Assembly (NCBI GenBank): GCA_031284275.1
Contig: JAITAD010000074.1
Span: 1 to 11,355, forward strand
DNA length: 11,355 bases
Direction of reading: 5' to 3'
Source: Tannerellaceae bacterium
Lineage (GTDB): Bacteria; Bacteroidota; Bacteroidia; Bacteroidales; Tannerellaceae
A program made the position numbers and the translations under genes. How positions within the stretch are numbered: the first letter of the stretch is position 1; every line of letters begins with the position of its first letter. The notes beneath the pieces were generated by a model. The model ran no database searches. It was not told the origin of the DNA and was given only the letters and a program-made list of their open reading frames with translations. Shown here in pieces: positions 1 through 5,851 of this stretch.

Positions 1-600
1 CATAACATCGTCAAGCCGGTATCCAAAGCCGGACACGCCAAGAAAGTTATTTTCCTCTCGGCTGACGCTTTCGGTGTACTCCCTCCCGTTTCCATCCTTA
101 CCCCTGAGCAGACACAATACTATTTCCTTTCAGGCTTTACCGCCAAGCTTGCCGGTACCGAACGTGGTATCACGGAACCGACGCCGACATTCTCAGCTTG
201 TTTTGGCGCCGCTTTCCTCTCTCTTCATCCCACCAAGTACGGCGAAGAGTTGGTAAAGAAGATGAAACTTTCAGGTGCAACGGCATATTTGGTGAACACC
301 GGTTGGAACGGATCAGGTAAGCGTATCTCTATCAAAGACACACGCGGTATCATTGATGCCATTCTGGACGGTGCCATTGACACTGCTCCTACGAAGAAGA
401 TACCTTTCTTTGACTTCATAGTCCCCACCGCTCTCCCCGGTGTTGATCCGCACATCCTTGACCCGCGCGACACATATGCCAAAGCATCCGAGTGGGAAGT
501 GAAGGCTAAGGATTTGGCTTCACGGTTTATCAAGAACTTCGATAAGTTTACCGGCAACGCTACGGGAAAATCTCTCGTAGCTGCAGGGCCGAAGTTCTGA
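1..600 (+). CDS. pckA: Phosphoenolpyruvate carboxykinase (ATP), C-terminal part
   Basis: The open reading frame enters from the left edge in frame 1 and ends at TGA 598-600, leaving the last 199 residues. The sequence matches the C-terminal lobe of ATP-dependent PEP carboxykinase: [11 protein letters not shown], then [15 protein letters not shown] and [15 protein letters not shown], then the [16 protein letters not shown] segment that closes the nucleotide and Mn-binding domain. The family converts oxaloacetate plus ATP to PEP plus CO2 plus ADP. It runs in gluconeogenesis, and in Bacteroidales fermenters often in the reverse, CO2-fixing direction towards succinate. The enzyme is cytosolic. 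The family is about 530-540 residues, so roughly the first two thirds (including the P-loop) lie outside the window. There is no frameshift in the visible part. A terminator-like structure follows at 618-690. Confidence 0.97.
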   Translation, partial: HNIVKPVSKAGHAKKVIFLSADAFGVLPPVSILTPEQTQYYFLSGFTAKLAGTERGITEPTPTFSACFGAAFLSLHPTKYGEELVKKMKLSGATAYLVNTGWNGSGKRISIKDTRGIIDAILDGAIDTAPTKKIPFFDFIVPTALPGVDPHILDPRDTYAKASEWEVKAKDLASRFIKNFDKFTGNATGKSLVAAGPKF

Positions 601-617
601 CAGACTGTTACCTCCGA

Positions 618-690
618 CGGGCAGCGCCGTAGCGTCCGAATACGTCATCCCCCCCGGCGTGGACGTGCAAGGCCTGCCCGTTTCTTTTTC
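618..690 (+). terminator. Putative terminator / structured 3' UTR of pckA
   Basis: CGGGCAG at 618-624 pairs perfectly with CTGCCCG at 674-680, and a T-rich stretch (TTTCTTTTTC, 681-690) follows immediately. Smaller nested pairings are possible inside: CGTCC 633-637 with GGACG 661-665, or CGCCG 625-629 with CGGCG 655-659. This arrangement fits a long-stemmed intrinsic terminator for pckA. The 49-nt interior is large for a classical terminator, so part of it could be a processed structured RNA. No TAnnTTTG promoter is visible between pckA and the following tRNA, so some read-through into the tRNA is possible. Confidence 0.45.
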
Positions 691-692
691 CC

Positions 693-767
693 GAACTGTT
701 AGCTCAGCTGGTTCAGAGCACTGCCTTGACAGGGCAGAGGTCGCCGGTTCGAATCCGGCACAGTTCA
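693..767 (+). tRNA. tRNA-Val (anticodon GAC)
   Basis: A full cloverleaf can be folded by hand. The acceptor stem GAACTGT pairs with ACAGTTC with no mismatch. T8-A9 is followed by a D stem GCTC/GAGC. The anticodon stem CTGCC/GGCAG encloses the loop TTGACAG, with anticodon GAC at 728-730. The variable loop is AGGTC, the T arm is GCCGG-TTCGAAT-CCGGC, and the discriminator base is A. Length is 75 nt and CCA is not encoded. Anticodon GAC reads the valine codons GTC/GTT. The yicC start codon lies only 21 nt downstream, so the tRNA may share a transcript with it. Confidence 0.96.
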
Positions 768-788
768 CGTTCACAACCTTCAAGTATC

Positions 789-1661
789 ATGATACAGTCT
801 ATGACGGGGTTCGGGAAGGTGACAGCCGATTTCCCGACGAAGAAAGTAACGGTAGAGGTAAAGACGTTGAACGGCAAGGGGTTTGATGTGTATATGCGTC
901 TTCCGAATGCTTATCGTGAGAAAGAGATGGAGTTACGGGCGTTACTGCTGCAACGGCTGGACAGAGGGAAGGTAGAGTTCAATATCACGGAGGAATATGC
1001 GGGGGAAGGTGTGTCGGCAGAAGTGAATGGGAGGGCTATCGAACAGTATTATAATCAGTTACAGGGGATTTCCGAGAGATTGGGTATTGCTCCGCCGACG
1101 GATTGGCTTTCGGTCATGATCAAGTTGCCTGACGTGGTGAAAATGGGTGGGTCGGAGATGGAGGAAGAGGAATGGAAATCTATCTTGGCGACAGTTGAGA
1201 AGGCGCTGCGCCGACTGGAGGATTTTCGTCGTCAAGAGGGGGAAATGCTTGAGGATCTACTGAAAAAGAAAATTGCCTGCATCGGTCGCTTATTGAAAGA
1301 AGTAGATGTGTATGAGTCGGAACGGGTGGATCGTATCAAGTCCCGTATCGGCGATCATCTTGAAAAAATTGCCGCCGGAGATTATGACAGGAATCGTTTT
1401 GAACAGGAACTGATATTTTACATCGAGAAATTGGATGTGAGCGAGGAGAAAAGCCGTCTCGCTAATCATCTCTCCTACTTCATCGAAACCATTGACAAGG
1501 AACAGGTACAAGGGCGAAAACTGGGCTTCATCACGCAGGAGATTGGGCGCGAGGTGAATACGCTCGGATCAAAAAGTAACCATGCCGAGATGCAGAAAAT
1601 CGTCGTGCAGATGAAGGATGAGTTGGAACAGATTAAGGAACAAGTACTGAACGTACTGTGA
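789..1661 (+). CDS. yicC: YicC family endoribonuclease
   Basis: This 290-residue protein matches the usual length of the YicC/YloC family (about 290). It opens with the signature MIQSMTGFGK (YicC_N domain, roughly residues 1-155). It ends with the DUF1732 C-terminal domain, seen in QVQGRKLGFITQEIGREVN followed by TLGSKSNHAEMQK and a terminal helix ending KDELEQIKEQVLN. The E. coli homologue is an endoribonuclease that degrades the small RNA RyhB; that role here is only inferred from the family. The frame stays open back to 726 inside the tRNA, but ATG 789 gives the family N-terminus exactly. No Shine-Dalgarno is evident, as is normal in Bacteroidota. The stop codon is 8 bp from the nadD ATG, which suggests one operon. 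Confidence 0.93.
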   Translation: MIQSMTGFGKVTADFPTKKVTVEVKTLNGKGFDVYMRLPNAYREKEMELRALLLQRLDRGKVEFNITEEYAGEGVSAEVNGRAIEQYYNQLQGISERLGIAPPTDWLSVMIKLPDVVKMGGSEMEEEEWKSILATVEKALRRLEDFRRQEGEMLEDLLKKKIACIGRLLKEVDVYESERVDRIKSRIGDHLEKIAAGDYDRNRFEQELIFYIEKLDVSEEKSRLANHLSYFIETIDKEQVQGRKLGFITQEIGREVNTLGSKSNHAEMQKIVVQMKDELEQIKEQVLNVL

Positions 1662-1669
1662 AACAACGC

Positions 1670-2263
1670 ATGAAGGTCGGTGTGTTTGCCGGCTCGTTTA
1701 ATCCTGTACATATCGGGCATTTAGCGTTGGCCAATTGGATGTGTGAGTTTGGAGGGGTTGACGAGGTGTGTTTTATTGTATCGCCGCACAACCCGCTTAA
1801 AGCAGAGGATGGCTTGATAGATGGGCAACGACGTTTGGAGTGGATGCGCATGGTTACGGCCGGCTACCCGAAGATGTCTGTCAGCGACGTAGAATTTGGC
1901 CTTCCTCGCCCTTCGTATACGGTGCATACGCTTGATGTGATGACAGATGCGGAACCGGAGAAGCAGTTCGTTTTGCTCATCGGATCCGATAATTGGGTGA
2001 CGTTTAACCAATGGAAGGATTATTATGGACTGCTGAGTCGCCATCCGGTGGTTGTTATCCCTCGCCCCGATTATCCTTTCGACCTGTCTGAACATCGTTT
2101 CGCACGACCGCCGGAAGAGGATATCCGGACAGTCTGTCCTCCGCAGCTTGAAATATCTTCTTCATTTATTCGGGAGAGTATAAGAAAAGGGCGGGATATC
2201 CGTTTCTTTTTACCGGAAGCTATCCGTAACAGTGTTGTGCAGACTTTCGGCGAACAAAAGTGA
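1670..2263 (+). CDS. nadD: Nicotinate-nucleotide adenylyltransferase
   Basis: This 197-residue protein matches NadD of the nucleotidyltransferase superfamily, which adenylates nicotinate mononucleotide to deamido-NAD in the NAD pathway. From ATG 1670 the protein begins MKVGVFAGSFNPVHIGH, containing the nucleotide-binding GSFNPxHxGH motif (residues 8-17). SPHNPLK follows at about residues 38-44, LPRPSYTVHTL in the middle, then LIGSDN and the C-terminal ISSSFIRESI motif (SxTxxR type). An in-frame GTG at 1658 would overlap the yicC stop as GTGA and add four residues. I prefer ATG 1670 because family members start right at the first beta strand. In many Bacteroidales I recall a guanylate kinase gene (gmk) between yicC and nadD; here there is none. 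Confidence 0.95.
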   Translation: MKVGVFAGSFNPVHIGHLALANWMCEFGGVDEVCFIVSPHNPLKAEDGLIDGQRRLEWMRMVTAGYPKMSVSDVEFGLPRPSYTVHTLDVMTDAEPEKQFVLLIGSDNWVTFNQWKDYYGLLSRHPVVVIPRPDYPFDLSEHRFARPPEEDIRTVCPPQLEISSSFIRESIRKGRDIRFFLPEAIRNSVVQTFGEQK

Positions 2264-2264
2264 C

Positions 2265-2272
2265 TACTTTTG
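2265..2272 (+). promoter_or_regulatory. Possible internal promoter (-7 box) for tsaC
   Basis: TACTTTTG just after the nadD stop matches the Bacteroidota -7 consensus TAnnTTTG exactly. Transcription would start near 2279, giving a leader of about 25 nt to ATG 2305. No good TTTG -33 box sits at the right distance (only TTTC at 2245-2248, spacing 16), so this may be a weak promoter or chance. Confidence 0.35.
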
Positions 2273-2304
2273 GGGTCTGTAACGGTGCATTAATCTATCG
2301 GACT

Positions 2305-2868
2305 ATGATGACGGAAGATATTGCGAATGCCTGTCGAACTTTGCAAGGGGGGGGGCTTATCCTGTACCCCACGGATACGATATGGGGGATAGGGTGCGAT
2401 GCGACCAATAACGAAGCGGTCAGGCGTGTCTATGCCCTCAAACGGCGGACAGCCCACAAATCGATGCTTGTCCTCATGGATTCTCCCGACAAGCTCGGCA
2501 TCTATGTAGAGAGCGTTCCCGATATCGCTTACGATTTGATTGAGGCTGCCGACAAGCCGCTGACCCTTATATTTTCCGGTGCGCAAAACCTTTCTCCCGA
2601 ACTTGTCGATGAAGATGGGAGTATCGGTGTCCGGATCACTCGTGAGGCGTTTTCCCAAGCGCTTTGCCATCGTTTTGGCCGCCCTATCGTTTCGACATCC
2701 GCCAATATTAGCGGCGAGGTGTTTCCTTCCACGTTCGACGATATACCGGAAAGTATACGGAAAGGGGTAGATTATATCGTCCGATACCGTCAGGAAGATA
2801 CGACCGAGGCGCAGCCGTCGGGGATCATCAAGCTTGGAGAAGGAGGACTTTTCCGTATCATCCGCTAA
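2305..2868 (+). CDS. tsaC: L-threonylcarbamoyladenylate synthase (Sua5/YrdC/YwlC family)
   Basis: The product is 187 residues from ATG 2305 (ATG 2308 is equally possible). The YrdC fold is recognisable: GGLILYPTDTIWGIGCDA (residues 16-33) forms the nucleotide/threonine site. KRRTAHKSMLVL follows, then KPLTLIF, GVRIT, and the STSANISG motif near the C-terminal third. The family makes threonylcarbamoyl-AMP from threonine, bicarbonate and ATP, the first step of t6A modification at position 37 of ANN-decoding tRNAs. The frame is open upstream to a GTG at 2260 that overlaps the nadD stop, but the 15 extra residues do not resemble the family, so I start at ATG. Codons 15-17 form a run of nine G. 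The stop TAA overlaps the next gene's ATG (TAATG), indicating translational coupling. Confidence 0.93.
   Translation: MMTEDIANACRTLQGGGLILYPTDTIWGIGCDATNNEAVRRVYALKRRTAHKSMLVLMDSPDKLGIYVESVPDIAYDLIEAADKPLTLIFSGAQNLSPELVDEDGSIGVRITREAFSQALCHRFGRPIVSTSANISGEVFPSTFDDIPESIRKGVDYIVRYRQEDTTEAQPSGIIKLGEGGLFRIIR
2347..2355 (+). repeat. Homopolymer run of nine G within tsaC
   Basis: Nine consecutive G residues encode Gly15-Gly16-Gly17 of TsaC, about 40 nt after its start. Runs of this length are prone to replication or transcription slippage, and a change of one G would frameshift the gene. Confidence 0.9.
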
Positions 2869-3563
2869 TGAGTCTGAACAGCATTCTGCTTCTGGTAGGG
2901 ACGGAAGCCAAGGCAACGGCCGCTTTCGAGCGGCTGCGGGACGTTTCTCCTCCGGCTCATTTTGACAAAGAGCATATTTTTCAGGATTGGATCAAGTTTT
3001 CTCTTGATAAAGGGATTGCGTTTCTCGCTATTATCCTTTTTAGTCCACTTCTGTTGTACATAGCCGTTCGGATTCGTTTTACCACATCGGAGAGCAGTAT
3101 CTTTCGTCAGGAACGTCTCGGCTACCATGGGAAGCCGTTCATGATATACAAGTTTCGCACTATGTACGCCGATGCCGAAGTTGATGGCCAGCCCCTTCTC
3201 TCTACGGCCGACGACCCCCGTATCACTCCTTTCGGCGCCTTTTTACGGAAATATCGTTTGGATGAGCTTCCACAGTTTTGGAACGTACTTAAAGGAGATA
3301 TGTCTCTCGTTGGCCCTCGTCCGGAACGACGTTACTTTACATCCCGTATTGCGGAAGAAGTTCCTGCCTACTATTTATTGCACAACCTTCGCCCGGGCAT
3401 CACCTCACTCGGTATGGTGAAGTACGGTTACGCTTCGGATGTTCCTCAGATGCTTGAACGTCTGAAATACGATCTCTTGTATTACGAGAACCGTAACCTT
3501 TTGTTGGATATAGCGATACTGTTTTGTACGCTTCATACGGTTGCCACAGGAAAAGGGATATAG
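2868..3563 (+). CDS. Initiating sugar-phosphate transferase (bacterial sugar transferase, monotopic PGT)
   Basis: This 231-residue protein belongs to the PF02397 bacterial sugar transferase family. These enzymes move a sugar-1-phosphate from a nucleotide sugar to undecaprenyl phosphate at the inner leaflet, starting glycan assembly. A hydrophobic re-entrant helix (about 48-67) contains the family's helix-breaking Ser-Pro pair (59-60). Next come KFRTM (95-99), the catalytic Asp-Glu pair (132-133) in LDELPQFWNVLKGDMSLVGP, and GPRPE (149-153). There are no extra N-terminal membrane helices, so it is the short PglC-like form rather than the large WcaJ-like form. The first 37 residues (SILLLVGTEAKATAAFERLR...) are an extra segment, possibly a remnant of a receiver-like domain. 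The ATG overlaps the tsaC stop. Sugar specificity cannot be told from sequence. Confidence 0.92.
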   Translation: MSLNSILLLVGTEAKATAAFERLRDVSPPAHFDKEHIFQDWIKFSLDKGIAFLAIILFSPLLLYIAVRIRFTTSESSIFRQERLGYHGKPFMIYKFRTMYADAEVDGQPLLSTADDPRITPFGAFLRKYRLDELPQFWNVLKGDMSLVGPRPERRYFTSRIAEEVPAYYLLHNLRPGITSLGMVKYGYASDVPQMLERLKYDLLYYENRNLLLDIAILFCTLHTVATGKGI

Positions 3564-3579
3564 CATAGGAATAAGCTCT

Positions 3580-5334
3580 TTACGGAATAAAAGCGGCCGG
3601 AAACTCGGAAAGATAGAGGTCAAACTTAAAAAAATCCCATCCGAAAGTACCGCACCATTGGGCGTGTGCATCAACGGGAATGACGTAGGGATTGGGGGAG
3701 AAGATACCGTTTGTTTTTTCCTGTTTAACGGCGAGCCAAATCCGTCGATTGGAAAAGGGAGGTTCGGCTAACGCCTGATAGGAGATGTTGGTGTTACCAA
3801 ACATTTGCCAACAGGTGGGTGAAAGCTTGTGTCCAACGCCAAATTCGTAAACATACGTATGTCCTCTGAAAAGACAGGCGAAAATCCCAGGGAGATGATT
3901 TGAATTTGATGGAGGAAAAACAAATATATCGTCAGAGTGGATGTTCTTTATCAAGTAGGAATGAAATTGTGTAAACTCTTTGTTTTCTTTTCTTTCATCG
4001 TGGAAAGACAGAGAAAGTGTCACTACGACGATGGAGAACATAACTCCACATAAAAGAGTGAAGATTCGTTTGTTTTTGATTGTAGCTCCTTCTACGGCGA
4101 AGAAGAGCCAGAGCAACCCGCAAGCAGGGAAAAGATAACGACCAATCAATAACGGTCGGGTTAAAAGGGATATAAAAATTCCTGTGAGGAAGAGTAAAAC
4201 CAGACAAGAGAATCCCCAGAAAGCGAATAACTCTCCTTTTGTTCGTTCTTTCTTTATGAGAAATCGACAAAGAACGATCAGAAAAACGATCAGTAACGGG
4301 AAGGCAAACAAGCTGTTGTCTGCATGGAGGACAACAGCTACAAGACGAAAGATACCCATAAGGGTGAATGGTTCAATCCAAAAATCTGCGGAGACAGTGC
4401 GAAAATTATGGATAGTTAAAGATACCCAAGGCAGATATAAGATTATTGCCGTCAAAGCGACCCACAAAATGCTACGCGTGTTCTTCCTATTATATTTCCA
4501 TGTGTAATAAGAGAAACAAAGGTGGCCGATGGCTACCACAGCAGCAGCATAGTAGTGTGTGTATGCCGCTCCTTCGGCACAGAGGACAAACAACACCATC
4601 CACAGCGTTTTTCCGGTGGTAATGATATACCATACACAAAGCGCCGCCATGGTGACAAAAAAGAATGCCCAAGCGTACATTCTGATTTCAATGGCATAGT
4701 GTACGATACTTCCGGAAGCGAGAAAAGAAAGAAGAAATAGAAGAGCGGCTTTTTTCGAAAATTCTTTTTTGAGGAAGAGGAATGTGAATATCATGGTCAG
4801 TATCATGGGTATGATAGAGAGGCATTTCATGGCGAAGATACCGTCTCCCCACAACGAAGCCCAACACTTTTCCATGAGAAAGTAGAGCGGAGGAAGTACG
4901 TCTAATTTCATACAAGCGAAAAGTTCTCCCCACGAACGCTGGATGAACGCTAAAGAAAAGGCTTCATCTAACCATATCGCCTGATTGGATACGGCGAGTA
5001 ACAAGGCTGATAGGGAAAAGACGGTCATCAGTGTCCATGCGAGGGAATTAGTTCGTTTTTTCACAAAGTCGTACAGCAACGGAAATCGGTTAGCATGTAC
5101 AATTAACAAGATGATGGAGAAGGTTATTCCCCCAAAAGCGGCAAAAAACAATTGGATATGTAACTTTTCCCAATAGAGAGGTGGTAGGGTTTGATGACGT
5201 AACGCCTCCACAAAAAGAATAAAGAATGCGCGTACTTCCGGGACCAACATCGCAACAGACAAAAGAAAGCAGAGAATGGACAAAGGAAACAACGCTCGCC
5301 TTATGCTGTCAGTCGATAGATGATTGGTTTTCAT
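3580..5334 (-). CDS. GT-C/ArnT-like (PMT_2, GT39-type) membrane glycosyltransferase
   Basis: This polytopic membrane protein of 584 residues has about a dozen hydrophobic segments and a C-terminal soluble part of roughly 110 residues. Family marks are the first-loop acidic pair Asp123-Glu124 in WLDEAFSLAF, the D-x-x-PPLYFLM segment (145-153) and EIRMYAW (216-222). These are typical of PMT_2 enzymes, which transfer a sugar from a polyprenyl-phosphate donor on the periplasmic face. Two hydrophobic segments (about 14-41 and 59-80) precede the usual first helix, an N-terminal extension for this family. The gene is visibly more AT-rich than its neighbours. ATG 5334 is chosen; ATG 5346 and GTG 5352 are in-frame alternatives. 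The gene converges on the sugar transferase with 16 bp between stops. No promoter consensus faces it; expression probably depends on the inverted-repeat switch at 5390-5568. Acceptor and sugar are unknown. Confidence 0.87.
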   Translation of the reverse strand: MKTNHLSTDSIRRALFPLSILCFLLSVAMLVPEVRAFFILFVEALRHQTLPPLYWEKLHIQLFFAAFGGITFSIILLIVHANRFPLLYDFVKKRTNSLAWTLMTVFSLSALLLAVSNQAIWLDEAFSLAFIQRSWGELFACMKLDVLPPLYFLMEKCWASLWGDGIFAMKCLSIIPMILTMIFTFLFLKKEFSKKAALLFLLSFLASGSIVHYAIEIRMYAWAFFFVTMAALCVWYIITTGKTLWMVLFVLCAEGAAYTHYYAAAVVAIGHLCFSYYTWKYNRKNTRSILWVALTAIILYLPWVSLTIHNFRTVSADFWIEPFTLMGIFRLVAVVLHADNSLFAFPLLIVFLIVLCRFLIKKERTKGELFAFWGFSCLVLLFLTGIFISLLTRPLLIGRYLFPACGLLWLFFAVEGATIKNKRIFTLLCGVMFSIVVVTLSLSFHDERKENKEFTQFHSYLIKNIHSDDIFVFPPSNSNHLPGIFACLFRGHTYVYEFGVGHKLSPTCWQMFGNTNISYQALAEPPFSNRRIWLAVKQEKTNGIFSPNPYVIPVDAHAQWCGTFGWDFFKFDLYLSEFPAAFIP

Positions 5335-5371
5335 TACCCTATGCATACACACATATATAGATTCCAGATTG

Positions 5372-5381
5372 CCCTATAGGG
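5372..5381. repeat. Perfect 10-bp palindrome in the glycosyltransferase leader
   Basis: CCCTATAGGG is self-complementary and lies between the left inverted repeat and the glycosyltransferase start. It would fall in the 5' leader of the ON-state transcript, so it could be a regulator site or a small RNA hairpin. A palindrome of this size can also occur by chance. Confidence 0.35.
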
Positions 5382-5389
5382 ATTACCAT

Positions 5390-5409
5390 AGTTCGTTAGG
5401 AACTACGGT
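5390..5409 (+). repeat. Left inverted repeat of the switch
   Basis: AGTTCGTTAGGAACTACGGT is the exact reverse complement of 5549-5568. The outer 15 bp are themselves an inverted repeat (AGTTC, loop GTTAG, GAACT; one more base pair with T5389 and A5405). ACGGT forms the inner extension. Confidence 0.93.
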
Positions 5410-5491
5410 ACTTTTTCTTCCGCCAAAGCTTGTCGGAACACGATTGTAAAAGATTGAGAAGAGGGGAGAAAACAAGAAAATCAGGTAAGGC

Positions 5492-5524
5492 TTTGTCAAA
5501 AGAACCGTAAAAAATCTACTTTTG
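5492..5524 (+). promoter_or_regulatory. Bacteroidota-type promoter inside the invertible segment
   Basis: TTTG at 5492-5495 is followed after 21 bp by TACTTTTG at 5517-5524, matching both the -33 (TTTG) and -7 (TAnnTTTG) consensus. Transcription would start near 5531, run rightward through the right repeat and then antisense to tRNA-Arg. No open reading frame of useful length lies downstream on this strand before the tRNA. No comparable site faces left within the spacer or between the spacer and the glycosyltransferase. Confidence 0.75.
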
Positions 5525-5548
5525 TGAAGTTGAGTTTTAAGGAGTATC

Positions 5549-5568
5549 ACCGTAGTTCCTAACGAACT
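5549..5568 (-). repeat. Right inverted repeat of the switch
   Basis: ACCGTAGTTCCTAACGAACT is the exact reverse complement of 5390-5409. The bases just outside the two arms do not match, so the repeat boundary is sharp at 20 bp. Confidence 0.93.
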
Positions 5569-5626
5569 TACGTGAAAGATGGGGAAAACGGTGGAAGAAG
5601 TAGGGGGGGATAGTTGATATTTGGCG

Positions 5627-5698
5627 TAGTCTCGCCGGGAATCGAACCCGGATCAAAAGTTTAGGAAACTTCTATTCTATCCGTTGAACTACGAGACC
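5627..5698 (-). tRNA. tRNA-Arg (anticodon CCT)
   Basis: Read on the minus strand, a 72-nt cloverleaf folds. The acceptor GGTCTCG pairs with CGAGACT (first pair is G-U). The D stem is GTTC/GAAT. The anticodon stem GAAGT/ACTTT encloses the loop TTCCTAA with anticodon CCT (plus-strand 5663-5665). The variable loop is TGAT, the T arm is CCGGG-TTCGATT-CCCGG, and the discriminator is A. CCA is not encoded. It decodes AGG. It is transcribed toward the invertible switch, and the switch promoter as now oriented would run antisense across it. Confidence 0.95.
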
Positions 5699-5781
5699 TT
5701 TTGCCGACGGGGTATCGTTTCCCTATATCGGCAAGCGTTTTACCTTGAAAGTAGCGGTATGGGGAGTCTTCCGATGGCGTG

Positions 5782-5812
5782 CAAAAGTAAGGGGTTTTCC
5801 CTAACGGACAAG
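5782..5812 (-). promoter_or_regulatory. Promoter for tRNA-Arg (minus strand)
   Basis: On the minus strand TACTTTTG (plus-strand CAAAAGTA, 5782-5789) matches TAnnTTTG. CTTG (plus-strand 5809-5812) lies 19 bp upstream as a near-consensus -33 box. The start would be near 5775, about 77 nt before the mature tRNA, so a 5' leader must be trimmed. This site overlaps the promoter region of the forward DUF4301 operon. Confidence 0.55.
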
Positions 5813-5822
5813 GGATTTTCGC

Positions 5823-5830
5823 TACCTTTG
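5823..5830 (+). promoter_or_regulatory. Promoter -7 box for the DUF4301-rpe-comEC operon
   Basis: TACCTTTG matches TAnnTTTG exactly, with a predicted start near 5837, some 15 nt before ATG 5852. The -33 region is less clear: TTTTCC at 5795-5800 is the nearest T-rich candidate, slightly too far away. Confidence 0.6.
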
Positions 5831-5851
5831 CCCTGAAATCGTTGGTATCGT

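Larger units (their letters stand above)
5390..5568. other. Putative invertible promoter switch (phase-variation element), OFF orientation
   Basis: Two perfect 20-bp inverted repeats bound a 139-bp spacer with no gene and one strong promoter-like site. Each repeat has a core AGTTC-N5-GAACT, the layout of a recombinase core site: two inverted 5-bp binding arms around a 5-bp crossover (GTTAG on one side, CTAAC on the other). From memory, AGTTC-N5-GAACT is one of the inverted-repeat motif classes described for invertible promoter regions of Bacteroides fragilis. The spacer promoter now fires rightward, away from the glycosyltransferase. Inversion maps its -7 box to 5434-5441 on the minus strand, giving a leader of roughly 80-95 nt before that gene's start. 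No recombinase gene is in the window. A decayed MITE is the main alternative. Confidence 0.75.

Noticed and set aside
543..550. TAAGTTTA inside the end of pckA as a promoter for tRNA-Val
   Set aside because: It differs from TAnnTTTG at the last base and would lie about 140 nt upstream of the tRNA with a putative terminator in between.
2290..2916. Minus-strand open reading frame of 208 codons opposite tsaC
   Set aside because: The forward frame encodes an intact YrdC-fold protein; the reverse frame has no recognisable motif.
5390..5568. The inverted-repeat element as a MITE or IS remnant
   Set aside because: No clear target-site duplication flanks the arms, there is no transposase remnant, and the recombinase-like core plus a single complete promoter in the spacer fit an invertible switch better. 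It remains the main alternative.
5579..5617. Tiny forward open reading frame downstream of the switch promoter (ATG 5579, 12 codons)
   Set aside because: Too short, no recognisable features and adjacent to a G-run; more likely non-coding.
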